A stretch of DNA of 64,000 nt from Candidatus Gastranaerophilales bacterium (GTDB taxonomy: Bacteria; Cyanobacteriota; Vampirovibrionia; Gastranaerophilales; Gastranaerophilaceae): contig CALUWL010000001.1 of assembly GCA_944324445.1 (NCBI GenBank), positions 1 to 64,000 on the forward strand. The letters run 5' to 3'. The notes under the pieces were generated by a model, which saw only the letters and a list, made by a program, of their open reading frames with translations, searched no databases and was not told where the DNA came from. Below are positions 54,469-62,364 of this stretch, in pieces (position 1 is the first letter of the stretch; every line of letters begins with the position of its first letter). A program made the position numbers and the translations under genes.

Positions 54469-55337
54469 TGACAGAAGCAGTTAGTGAATTTTATTCAAAC
54501 AATAAGTTAAAATATGATGAAATCAAGGTTCTTGATGGAACAGTAGACTTTGGAAGTAATACCGAATTTATTTCACGTTCAGGTATTAAAAAAGATGTTC
54601 AAACAGATGCCATCGAAATCATACTTGACCTTGTAAAAGAAGGAAAACTTGATCCTTGGAATATTGATATTGTTGATTTATACGATAAATATATGGCAAG
54701 AATATCTCAATTAAAACAAGATAACTTGCGCTCTGTCGGAAAAGCAATTCTTTTTTCTTCCACTCTTTTAAAAATAAAATCCGACATTCTGCAAGGGATT
54801 TCGATTAACGATTTTGATCCTGAACCTTTGGATTATTTTGAAGACGATAACTTTGAAGCAGACTATGAGCAGATGCAAATTCCGACAAATAATGTTGTAT
54901 CATTTGACGAAGTCCTTCAAAGACGTACATCTGTCCGCTTAAACAGAAAAAGAAACGTAACCTTAAAAGATTTAATCAGACATATTCAATTTTACGAAGA
55001 TTTAGAAAAAAAATATGCAATCAAAAACGCACTTGATAGAAAAGAACGCCGAGTAAGAAACTACTCAACTCTTAAAGCAGCGGAAATAAAAGAGCTTGCA
55101 CATGATGAATATGTTGAAGAAGTTGTTGAAAAAATGAGGCAAAATTTATGCCAAATTTTATCAAGGGAAGAAAATATAGAACTTAGAGAATTATGTCTTC
55201 TTGGTTTCGACAGAAGCTCCGCTTTTATTGCGCTTTTATTTTTAGCTCGTGAAGAAGAATATGAAATCAAGCAAAAAGAATTTTACGGCAAGTTATATGT
55301 CCAAAAAGCAGACAAAAATGAGGTTGAAATAGAATAA
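54468..55337 (+). CDS. scpA: Segregation and condensation protein A (kleisin)
   Basis: A 289-residue kleisin that bridges the SMC heads. The N-terminal helical domain has DLVKEGKLDPWNIDIVDLYDKY in parts (KLDPWNIDI is the hallmark). A GKAILFSSTLLKIKSD helix follows, then an acidic linker and a winged-helix end (about 225-289: RELCLLGFDRSSAFIALLFL in part). Its start and stop both overlap neighbouring genes (TAATG), giving tight co-translation of the complex. Confidence 0.93.
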   Translation: MTEAVSEFYSNNKLKYDEIKVLDGTVDFGSNTEFISRSGIKKDVQTDAIEIILDLVKEGKLDPWNIDIVDLYDKYMARISQLKQDNLRSVGKAILFSSTLLKIKSDILQGISINDFDPEPLDYFEDDNFEADYEQMQIPTNNVVSFDEVLQRRTSVRLNRKRNVTLKDLIRHIQFYEDLEKKYAIKNALDRKERRVRNYSTLKAAEIKELAHDEYVEEVVEKMRQNLCQILSREENIELRELCLLGFDRSSAFIALLFLAREEEYEIKQKEFYGKLYVQKADKNEVEIE

Positions 55338-55849
55338 TGGAAATGGAAACCCTAAAAGCAAAAGTTGAAGCTGTTTTATTTATAACTTCAAAAGCAATGC
55401 AGCCTAATGAAATAGCTGAAATACTTCAATTTGATGAAGAAAAAGTAACCGAAGCGCTATTGGATTTAATGTTCGATTATTCATCAAGAAACGGCGCGCT
55501 TGAAATTGATGATGAAGATGGCTACATTATTCAAGTTAAAGCAGAACACATGGATATAGTTGAAAAGCTTTGCCCGGTTGAGCTAAAACCGTCTGTACTA
55601 AAAACTTTAACTGTAATTGCTCTTAAAGAACCCATAAGACAAACCACTTTAAAAGAGCTGCGCTCAAACGCTTATGAGCATATTGCGGAATTATTGGAAC
55701 AAGGATTAATTTCAAAAACAAAAGACAAAAACGGAAGAAGTTTTAATATTAGGACAACAAAAAAATTTCAGGAGTATTTTAAATTAAAAGGGGATATAAA
55801 AGCTTTAGTTAAAAAGCTTGATGCAGCAGAAGACCTTAAAAATTTATGA
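55337..55849 (+). CDS. scpB: Segregation and condensation protein B
   Basis: A 170-residue protein made of two winged-helix domains, as in other ScpB. KAKVEAVLFITSKAMQPNEI opens domain 1, and VLKTLTVIALKEPIRQTTL with LLEQGLISKTKDK lies in domain 2. It dimerises and binds the ScpA linker. The stop TGA overlaps the ATG of the next gene (ATGA), coupling an RNR-like protein to the condensin operon. Confidence 0.93.
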   Translation: MEMETLKAKVEAVLFITSKAMQPNEIAEILQFDEEKVTEALLDLMFDYSSRNGALEIDDEDGYIIQVKAEHMDIVEKLCPVELKPSVLKTLTVIALKEPIRQTTLKELRSNAYEHIAELLEQGLISKTKDKNGRSFNIRTTKKFQEYFKLKGDIKALVKKLDAAEDLKNL

Positions 55850-57192
55850 AAATAGAAAAAATCACTCCAAAAATTTTTAAACAAAATAAATTCAACAAAA
55901 AAAATACTGATATAACTTTTTTAAAGTCCGATAAATTGCTATCCGAAGGGCTTTATATAAATTTTTATTCGGAAGCATTTAAAAAAGATATAAATTTTTT
56001 GCCTTTAATTGAGCGCAATATAGCTAACAAAAACGAAAATAGCGAAGCTTTTTTTAATAGAATAGCATCGTATTTTTTCAATAAACCTGAAGATAAAACG
56101 ATTTTTTTAAATTATCTAAAAAACGGTTATATTTCTTTTTCAACATCGGCTTATAAAGGTATTACAACATCTAAAAAACCTTTTAGTGCAATAGGAATAG
56201 AACTTGATTGCAATAAAACAATTGTAGAGCACCTTGCAAATCTTGAAAAAATTATAAAAAATGAGCAGGGCGTAGGGATTAATTTTTCAAAATTTGAAAA
56301 CCCAACTGATACAATAAAACAAATTAATTCATATTTTTTATTTCGACAAAAAGAAAACGATTTAAAAAGACCTCCTGCAGGAATTGCCCTTTTAAATATT
56401 GATAATCCTGAAATTCTTGAATTTATAAAATTAAAAGATGAAGAAAATTACAGCACTTGGTGCTTTGATTTATCTGTTATATTACCCGATGATTTTATTC
56501 AAAAGGTTGATAACAATGAAACAATTACTTTAACAAACGGCAAAAAAGTTGCAGCAAAAGAAATTTATAATACACTTTTAAATTCAATGCTAAAAAAAGG
56601 AGAGCCGGGGGTTATTTTTTCAAATGATAAAAATTATATCTGCGATTCTTGCGCTGCAGCACCATTAAAGCCAAACGAGGGTTTGACATTGGCGCACATT
56701 AACCTTGCAAAATTTTATGATAAAAACAAAAATTCAATTGATACGGATAAATTAAATAATGCTGCCAGATACTTATCTATTGCGCTTTCTAAATTGGATA
56801 ATAACGGTTATATCGGTGTATTAGGTTATCAAGAACTTTTAGATAAAATGAATTTGCAATACGGTAAAAATGAGGCTAATAAAATATTAGACCTTATGTT
56901 AAAAATAATAAAAGAGCAAACTTCAAAATTCAATCTTAAAATGTCAATTGCCCCCACAGGGACAATCTCAAGAATTTTAAAAACCACGCCTGCTATCGAA
57001 CCTAATAAAAATAGACCTATAAGTTACGATGATGAACTTAATACTATGAAAACAGCTCAAAAATATCTTGAAGGAAATATCTCAAAAACAATTCAATTAA
57101 ATAAAGATGCAACTCCTAAAGATATTGACTATATTTTAAGAAAAGCTCAAGAATATAAATTAAGAGGTTTAACTGTTTTTAAAGCTCAATAA
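55846..57192 (+). CDS. Degenerate class II ribonucleotide-reductase-like protein
   Basis: A 448-residue protein with the RNR 10-stranded barrel pattern: GVGINFSKF, KRPPAGIALLNIDNPEILEF, GEPGVIFSND, HINLAKF, a late APTGTIS loop and AIEPN. Key residues are changed. In the finger-loop segment the usual NPCGE reads DSCAA: the thiyl Cys (C269) stays but the partner Asn and Glu are lost. The usual ACFV with the first redox Cys reads AIGI, and the usual CNLG with the second redox Cys reads TLAH. It lacks the N-terminal ATP cone and C-terminal Cys tail. It is therefore unlikely to reduce ribonucleotides normally. It is translationally coupled to scpB (ATGA) and overlaps the ATP-grasp gene tail to tail by 14 bases. 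Confidence 0.75.
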   Translation: MKIEKITPKIFKQNKFNKKNTDITFLKSDKLLSEGLYINFYSEAFKKDINFLPLIERNIANKNENSEAFFNRIASYFFNKPEDKTIFLNYLKNGYISFSTSAYKGITTSKKPFSAIGIELDCNKTIVEHLANLEKIIKNEQGVGINFSKFENPTDTIKQINSYFLFRQKENDLKRPPAGIALLNIDNPEILEFIKLKDEENYSTWCFDLSVILPDDFIQKVDNNETITLTNGKKVAAKEIYNTLLNSMLKKGEPGVIFSNDKNYICDSCAAAPLKPNEGLTLAHINLAKFYDKNKNSIDTDKLNNAARYLSIALSKLDNNGYIGVLGYQELLDKMNLQYGKNEANKILDLMLKIIKEQTSKFNLKMSIAPTGTISRILKTTPAIEPNKNRPISYDDELNTMKTAQKYLEGNISKTIQLNKDATPKDIDYILRKAQEYKLRGLTVFKAQ

Positions 57193-58321
57193 AATCTTTC
57201 ATATCTAATTTTAAAAGATTTTTTATTTCATCAATTGCAATTGTTTTTGCAAAAACAATTGCAAAAACAGGATTTTTCTTAGCATCAATTTTTCTTATTT
57301 CAAGAGGATTTTTAATATTATTTAGATATTTTTCAAAATCAATTCCCTTGATTTTAATCTTATCAATCTCAGACGGGATATCTGCCATGGTGAAATAAAA
57401 ATAAGAATTATCAACATTAGATAAAATCTTATCCCAATCGGGCTTTAATTTTTTAAAATAATATTCATAAACATTAATCCCCCAAGCAAAATAAGCAATA
57501 TCCGTTATACACCAGCCGCAAAACCTTAAAGGATTAATTTCAATTGGAATTATTTGTTCATTATTTGCCCTTAATTCAAGATGAAAAGGAAAATTCTTAA
57601 ATCCGAGGCAAGCCCCAATTTTATCCAAAACCGCAGTAAACTTATCAAGATATTTTTGAATAATTTCTTTGGATGTGAAATAAACTCTATCTGATACATC
57701 ATTTTCATCAAAAAACGGATGCTTAAATATATTCAATATTGTTGCTTTACCATTTTCATCAAAATAAGCATCAAGCGCGTATTCATCGCCCTCAATCATT
57801 TCTTCAATTATAAATTCACTGAAATTAACAACGCTTTTAGGAAAAATTCCTTCAACTTTTTTTATTTCGTCTTTTACTAATTGAACAACTTTTTGCCATT
57901 CGTTTATATTTTTAACAGGATAAACCCCAAAACTCAAAAACCCGACCGAAGGTTTTAAAATAAGAGGATATTTAAGATTTGAAGGATTAATTGAATCAAT
58001 TTCTTCTAGTGATATTTTTCTAAAATAAAAATCAGGATAAATTTCTTTTAAATATTCTCTGAATAATACTTTATTTTTACTTATTTTTATATACTTTGAA
58101 ACATCAAATGAAGGAAATTTTTCTAAAATCCAATCAGTTGAATTTTCCGAATTTGAATAAAACAATTCGTTATTTGACATCTTTAGCGCTTCATTTTCAC
58201 TTAACAAAAATTTTTTATCCAAAAATTCAATTGAAACATTATTTTCCAGAACCGAAAAATTATTTTTCTGAATTGTTTCAACTAAAAAATCCGATACATA
58301 AGGTTTTTCTAATATAATCAT
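57179..58321 (-). CDS. ATP-grasp family protein
   Basis: A 380-residue protein with an ATP-grasp domain: YPLILKPSVGFLSFGVYPV is the ATP-binding Lys strand and loop. FIIEEMIEGDEYALDAYFD and LELRANNEQIIPIEINPLRF provide the adenine- and Mg-binding residues (E and N of IEINP). Such enzymes join a carboxylate to an amine or thiol. The substrate is not predictable here; peptide, polyamine or biotin-carboxylase-like relatives exist. A 15-bp hairpin ends three bases before the ATG and contains the only AGGA, so translation may be controlled. The reading frame also spans a 30-bp palindrome at its 3' end. Confidence 0.78.
   Translation of the reverse strand: MIILEKPYVSDFLVETIQKNNFSVLENNVSIEFLDKKFLLSENEALKMSNNELFYSNSENSTDWILEKFPSFDVSKYIKISKNKVLFREYLKEIYPDFYFRKISLEEIDSINPSNLKYPLILKPSVGFLSFGVYPVKNINEWQKVVQLVKDEIKKVEGIFPKSVVNFSEFIIEEMIEGDEYALDAYFDENGKATILNIFKHPFFDENDVSDRVYFTSKEIIQKYLDKFTAVLDKIGACLGFKNFPFHLELRANNEQIIPIEINPLRFCGWCITDIAYFAWGINVYEYYFKKLKPDWDKILSNVDNSYFYFTMADIPSEIDKIKIKGIDFEKYLNNIKNPLEIRKIDAKKNPVFAIVFAKTIAIDEIKNLLKLDMKDFIEL
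57235..57264. repeat. 30-bp perfect palindrome inside the ATP-grasp gene
   Basis: TTGCAATTGTTTTTG and its exact reverse complement meet between 57249 and 57250. It encodes AIVFAKTIA on the minus strand and lies 43 bases beyond the convergent RNR-like stop codon, so it could also form a hairpin at that transcript's end. No T run follows. Confidence 0.7.
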
Positions 58322-58323
58322 AA

Positions 58324-58362
58324 ATAAAATCCTGATATAAACTTCTCATATCAGGATTTTAT
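58324..58362 (-). terminator. 15-bp hairpin between the HD-GYP-like and ATP-grasp genes
   Basis: ATAAAATCCTGATAT (58324-58338) pairs perfectly with ATATCAGGATTTTAT (58348-58362) over a 9-base loop. On the minus strand it follows the HD-GYP-like gene as an intrinsic terminator and ends three bases before the ATP-grasp ATG, with the AGGA ribosome-binding core inside the stem. Confidence 0.65.
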
Positions 58363-58375
58363 CATAAAATATAAA

Positions 58376-59659
58376 TTATTTTTTAATTTCAATTAATACA
58401 TCAACAATTTTAGGATCCCATTTTATTCCGGATTCTTTTTTGATAATTTCCAGTGCTTCTTTATTTGATAGCGCTTTTCTGTGGGCTCTATCTTGAGTTA
58501 AGGCACAATATGCACCTGCAAGAGCAATTATTCTTGAACCCAAAGGAATAGAATTTCCTTTTAATCCCTCAGGGAAACCTTTTCCATTGTATCTTTCTTC
58601 CTGATAATTAATATACGGGACAACTTCCGACATAAAATTAATATTCATCAACAAATCAACCCCGACATTAGGATGATTTTTAAGCTCGTTCCACTCTGCA
58701 TCGGTTAATTTGTCTTTTTTAGTAAACAATTCTTCAGATAAAGTAATTTTACCTATATTTTGCAATAAACCTGCATAATATATTAAATCTGTTGTTTTTT
58801 CATTTAAACCTAAATGCTCACAAATTTCTCTTGATAAATTAGCGCATTCATTAGAATGTGAACGTTTGTATTGACCTTTTAAATCAGCTGCATAGGCTAA
58901 TTTTTCAACAAATGTCTGCTGTTGATCGCCAAGATCACCAATGATTGCCGTTAATTGTGCTCTTAAGTTTTGCAATTCCAAAGTTGAAACACTATCCAAT
59001 GCAACCAAGCGTTTAACTTCATCAATAAGCTTTTGAAGCCCCATAGAAGTTACAAACAAGCCGGCCATGTTTTGAATTAAATCTGCATATTCAAATTCCA
59101 AAGGACGTTCAACTTTTCTTATAATTTCAATTACACCAATGCATTCGAAGTTATTTTTCATAGGAAAAATTGAAAATTGCAGTTCGTCTTTTTCAAAACA
59201 ATATTCTTCTTCTTTTTGCATAACTTCTTGAATGTAATCAGTTATATTATCATTTGAAAGTTCTTCATCGGATGAACCTGCATGGCGCAAGGGCTCGCCT
59301 TTTTTAGCAAGAAAGATATTGCATTCAACCAAATTCAACATTAATTTTATTGTTTTTGCAATTGAATTATAGATAACAAAATCTTCATTATTTTCAAAAC
59401 CCAACAAACTCAATGTATTATCGATTGAATATATCGAAATAAGTTCATTTAATTGAGCTTTAAGGCTTTCTCTTTTATCTTTTTCTTTTGCCTTTTTGGA
59501 GATTTTTTCAACAAGTTCGGGGTTAATTAACTGTTCCGTAAAAAAATCACCTAAAAAAAAAAAAAAAATCTCTTCTAAAGGGTCATCTTCAAGAAGATTT
59601 ATATTTCTGGTGTAAACCGAAGCATCACTATTTGCCTTCTGTTTTTTTGTTTTACTCAT
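58376..59659 (-). CDS. GAF-like / degenerate HD-GYP signalling protein
   Basis: A 427-residue cytoplasmic protein with a GAF-like region (about residues 75-215, ending FEYADLIQNMAGLFVTSMGL), a short coiled linker and an HD-GYP-type domain (about 255-427). HD-GYP proteins hydrolyse cyclic di-GMP, but here the central HD of LLHDIGK is LLQNIGK (Q300, N301) and the HHER box is NYQEER. H268 (RSHSNE) and H329 (NHPNVG) remain. The fold should persist, but catalysis is doubtful; a binding or scaffold role is possible. Codons 31-36 are built on a run of 16 T (coding strand), a potential slippage site early in the gene. Confidence 0.78.
   Translation of the reverse strand: MSKTKKQKANSDASVYTRNINLLEDDPLEEIFFFFLGDFFTEQLINPELVEKISKKAKEKDKRESLKAQLNELISIYSIDNTLSLLGFENNEDFVIYNSIAKTIKLMLNLVECNIFLAKKGEPLRHAGSSDEELSNDNITDYIQEVMQKEEEYCFEKDELQFSIFPMKNNFECIGVIEIIRKVERPLEFEYADLIQNMAGLFVTSMGLQKLIDEVKRLVALDSVSTLELQNLRAQLTAIIGDLGDQQQTFVEKLAYAADLKGQYKRSHSNECANLSREICEHLGLNEKTTDLIYYAGLLQNIGKITLSEELFTKKDKLTDAEWNELKNHPNVGVDLLMNINFMSEVVPYINYQEERYNGKGFPEGLKGNSIPLGSRIIALAGAYCALTQDRAHRKALSNKEALEIIKKESGIKWDPKIVDVLIEIKK
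59553..59568. repeat. 16-base homopolymer in the HD-GYP-like coding region
   Basis: Sixteen consecutive A on the plus strand (T on the coding strand) encode IFFFFL at residues 31-36. Loss or gain of one base would frameshift the protein after about 35 residues. Confidence 0.9.
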
Positions 59660-59778
59660 AAATACCCAATCCTGTGCCGTTCATATTTTTGTTTACGGCA
59701 TATTTTTTTAAAACTGAAGTATTTTTTTAAAAAAATTATACATTAGTTAATATATTTTTATACTTTTGTTATAGATGA

Positions 59779-59784
59779 TAAAAT
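59779..59784 (+). promoter_or_regulatory. -10 box placed for a leaderless metX mRNA
   Basis: TAAAAT ends six bases before the ATG at 59791, with no Shine-Dalgarno sequence and no strong -35 box. Confidence 0.35.
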
Positions 59785-59790
59785 AAAAAT

Positions 59791-60885
59791 ATGGGAATAG
59801 AAAATTACGCAGAAACAAAATTTTATAAATTAAACGAACCAATTGCGCTAAAATGCGGAAAATCTCTTGAAAATATTCAAATAGCCTATCAAACATACGG
59901 CAAGTTAAACGACAATAAAGATAATGCGATTTTAGTACTGCACGCTCTAACAGGAAGCGCTCACGCTGCTTTTATAAACAAAAAAACAAACAAAAAAGGC
60001 TGGTGGGATGATATGATAGGTCCCAACAAAGCTTTTGATACAAACAAATTTTTTATAATCTCAACAAACGTATTAGGCGGCTGCTACGGAACAACGGGTC
60101 CAACTTCAATTAACCCCAAAACCAATAAACCCTATGCTCTTGATTTTCCTGTTGTAACCATAGAAGATATGGTTAATGTTCAAAAGAAATTAATAGATTA
60201 CTTTGGAATTAAAAAATTAATCGTTGCAGGCGGCTCTATGGGCGGAATGCAAGCCCTTGAATGGTCAATATCATACCCTGAAAATGTTAAATCTACGATT
60301 TTAATTGCAACAGCAGCAAGACTCAACGCTCAATCAATTGCTTTTAACGCGGTTGCAAGAAACGCTATTTTAACAGACAAAAATTTTAATAACGGGAACT
60401 ATTACAAAAAAGAACCCCCTGCCTCAGGGCTTGCCATTGCAAGAATGGTAGGACACATAACGTATTTATGCGAAGAAGCAATGTATAAAAAATTCGGAAG
60501 AGAATTCAAAGAAACGCCAAGCTTCGATTTTGGAATAGATTTTCAGGTTGAAAGTTATCTTGAACACCAAGGAAGAATCTTTGTTGACAGGTTTGATGCC
60601 AACAGTTACTTATATATAACAAAAGCTCTGGATTATTACGATCCGATTAAAACACACGGCAGCCTTGAAAATGCGCTGAAAAACAGTCAATCAAACTTTC
60701 TAATTATTTCATTTTCAACAGATTGGCTTTTTACAACCGCTCAATCAAAACAAATTGTAAGCACTTTAATTAAATTAAATAAAAACGTATCTTTTGTTGA
60801 ACTTGAAAGCAAATGCGGACATGATGCTTTTCTTTTAGAGTTTGAAAAACAGACAAAAATTATAAAAAGTTTTTTAGGAGAATAA
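59791..60885 (+). CDS. metX: Homoserine O-acetyltransferase
   Basis: A 364-residue alpha/beta-hydrolase that acylates homoserine for methionine synthesis. The nucleophile Ser is in VAGGSMGGMQALEW, the Asp in FSTDWLF and the His in KCGHDAFLLE. The substrate-binding stretches HALTGSAHA, GWWDDMIGP and NVLGGCYGTTGP are present. Acetyl versus succinyl preference cannot be read reliably by eye. It is followed directly by metW, the usual partner, with a start codon adjacent to the stop. Confidence 0.93.
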   Translation: MGIENYAETKFYKLNEPIALKCGKSLENIQIAYQTYGKLNDNKDNAILVLHALTGSAHAAFINKKTNKKGWWDDMIGPNKAFDTNKFFIISTNVLGGCYGTTGPTSINPKTNKPYALDFPVVTIEDMVNVQKKLIDYFGIKKLIVAGGSMGGMQALEWSISYPENVKSTILIATAARLNAQSIAFNAVARNAILTDKNFNNGNYYKKEPPASGLAIARMVGHITYLCEEAMYKKFGREFKETPSFDFGIDFQVESYLEHQGRIFVDRFDANSYLYITKALDYYDPIKTHGSLENALKNSQSNFLIISFSTDWLFTTAQSKQIVSTLIKLNKNVSFVELESKCGHDAFLLEFEKQTKIIKSFLGE

Positions 60886-61497
60886 ATGACAACTAAAGAA
60901 TTTAATCTAAATTATAAAATCGTATGCAGCTTGATTTCAAATAATTCAAGGGTTTTAGACCTTGGCTGCGGCGATGGCAAATTGTTAAAAATCCTAAAAA
61001 ATGAAAAAAATGTTAAAGGCCTCGGAGTTGAAATTAACCAAGATAGCGTGCTCGAGGCTCTTCAAAAAGGCTTGAATATTGTTCAAGGAGATTTAGACAA
61101 GGGTTTAGAGGAATTTCAGGATAAAAGTTTTGATTTTGCAATTTTAAATCAAACATTGCAATCAACCAAAAACCCTGAATTTGTCATATATGAAATGTTG
61201 AGAGTTGCTAAAAAATGTATTGTATCATTTCCTAATTTTGCATATTGGAAAGTCAGATTCTATCTTTTTTTAAAAGGCAAAATGCCAAAATCTAAAGTAC
61301 TGCCTTATGAATGGTATGATACACCAAATGTACATTTGCTTACTATAAGTGATTTTTTTGAATTTTGCAAAAAAAGAAATATATCAATTGAAAAATCTGT
61401 TTACCTTACCAAAAGAAAATCCAGAAGCGGTTTTTTGATTAGAAATATTGCTAACTTTTTTTCAGAAGAGGCAATATTTGTAATATCAAAAAATTAA
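60886..61497 (+). CDS. metW: MetW-family methyltransferase-like protein
   Basis: A 203-residue protein with a SAM-binding fold: VLDLGCGDGKLLKIL and GVEINQD at the start, then LNQTLQSTKNPEFVIYEMLR, SFPNFAYWKVRFYLF in part, and LPYEWYDTPNVHLLTISDF. MetW commonly pairs with MetX and is required for its activity in some bacteria. The GGAG ribosome-binding site lies in the metX 3' end. Confidence 0.93.
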   Translation: MTTKEFNLNYKIVCSLISNNSRVLDLGCGDGKLLKILKNEKNVKGLGVEINQDSVLEALQKGLNIVQGDLDKGLEEFQDKSFDFAILNQTLQSTKNPEFVIYEMLRVAKKCIVSFPNFAYWKVRFYLFLKGKMPKSKVLPYEWYDTPNVHLLTISDFFEFCKKRNISIEKSVYLTKRKSRSGFLIRNIANFFSEEAIFVISKN

Positions 61498-61523
61498 AAA
61501 TCTAATTTATATAAATTAGATTT
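61498..61523. other. 26-bp AT-rich palindrome after metW
   Basis: AAATCTAATTTAT and its reverse complement form a perfect palindrome one base after the metW stop. It could act as a weak terminator or mRNA 3'-end hairpin; no T run directly follows. Confidence 0.5.
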
Positions 61524-61609
61524 ACATAAAATATATAAATAATATTTTACTTTTTTTTATTTTTGTAGTAGAATTATCTTAATTTGACATACGCTATGAA
61601 AAGATTGCA

Positions 61610-62296
61610 ATGAAAATACAAACAAAGAAAGACGAATTTTTAGCAAAAATAATTCACGATTTAAAAACACCCACAACAGCTCAAATCAAAGCACTAGAAT
61701 CCTTTTTGGCAACCTGTTCAGATAAAATCAACGAAGAAGAAAAAGATTTAATAGAACTTACGCTCAATTCTTGCAATTATATGCAAAAATTGATTGACAC
61801 ATTTGGGTCTATTTATAAATTAAACTTTGAAAATATTATCTTGAGCTACGAAAAATTCAGTATAATTGATTTAATCAACAAAACCATACAAGAGTTAAAT
61901 ATACTTTTAAAATATTATAATTTGAAAATAGAATTCAAATACAATAACGATATAATAGTTAATGCAGACAGATTACAAATAAAAAGAGTATTAGAAAACT
62001 TAATTTCAAATGCCATAAATTATGCTTTCAAAAATTCAACAATTTACATACAAACAGAATTGAAAAAAGGAGAAGTAACATTTGAAATTAAAAATAGCAG
62101 CTATTTTATTGAGCCTAAAATTTTAAAAGAGATATTTGAAAAATTCAAGACTCATCCATCCAACTACAACAAAGCAGGAGTTGGATTAGGGCTATATTTA
62201 TCAAAAGAAATTATCCATGCACATTTTGGCAAAATGATTGCAAAGAGTTATCCAGACGATGTTAACATTTTCGGCTTTGTAATTCCTGAAAAATAA
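61610..62296 (+). CDS. Orphan soluble histidine kinase (no sensor domain)
   Basis: A 228-residue kinase made only of the dimerisation/phosphotransfer and catalytic parts. The phosphoacceptor His is H16 in AKIIHDLKTP. The N box is LENLISNAINYA, and the G box is KAGVGLGLYLSKEI. There is no membrane segment and no sensor domain, and no response regulator gene is adjacent. A five-codon ORF (MKRLQ, 61596-61613) overlaps the start as ATGA and could couple translation. The signal presumably comes from a partner protein. Confidence 0.85.
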   Translation: MKIQTKKDEFLAKIIHDLKTPTTAQIKALESFLATCSDKINEEEKDLIELTLNSCNYMQKLIDTFGSIYKLNFENIILSYEKFSIIDLINKTIQELNILLKYYNLKIEFKYNNDIIVNADRLQIKRVLENLISNAINYAFKNSTIYIQTELKKGEVTFEIKNSSYFIEPKILKEIFEKFKTHPSNYNKAGVGLGLYLSKEIIHAHFGKMIAKSYPDDVNIFGFVIPEK

Positions 62297-62299
62297 AAA

Positions 62300-62327
62300 A
62301 ATGCAAGCAAATTATATTGCTTGCATT
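62300..62327. terminator. Terminator after the histidine kinase gene
   Basis: AATGCAAGCAA (62300-62310) and TTGCTTGCATT (62317-62327) form a perfect stem with a 6-base loop, flanked by an A run on the left and TT on the right. Confidence 0.75.
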
Positions 62328-62364
62328 AAAAGTAATTAAGTTAAGCGGAATGTGGGTTTATAGG

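Noticed and set aside
59660-59790. SAM riboswitch before metX.
   Set aside because: The gap is AT-rich without the conserved stems, and the likely mRNA is leaderless.
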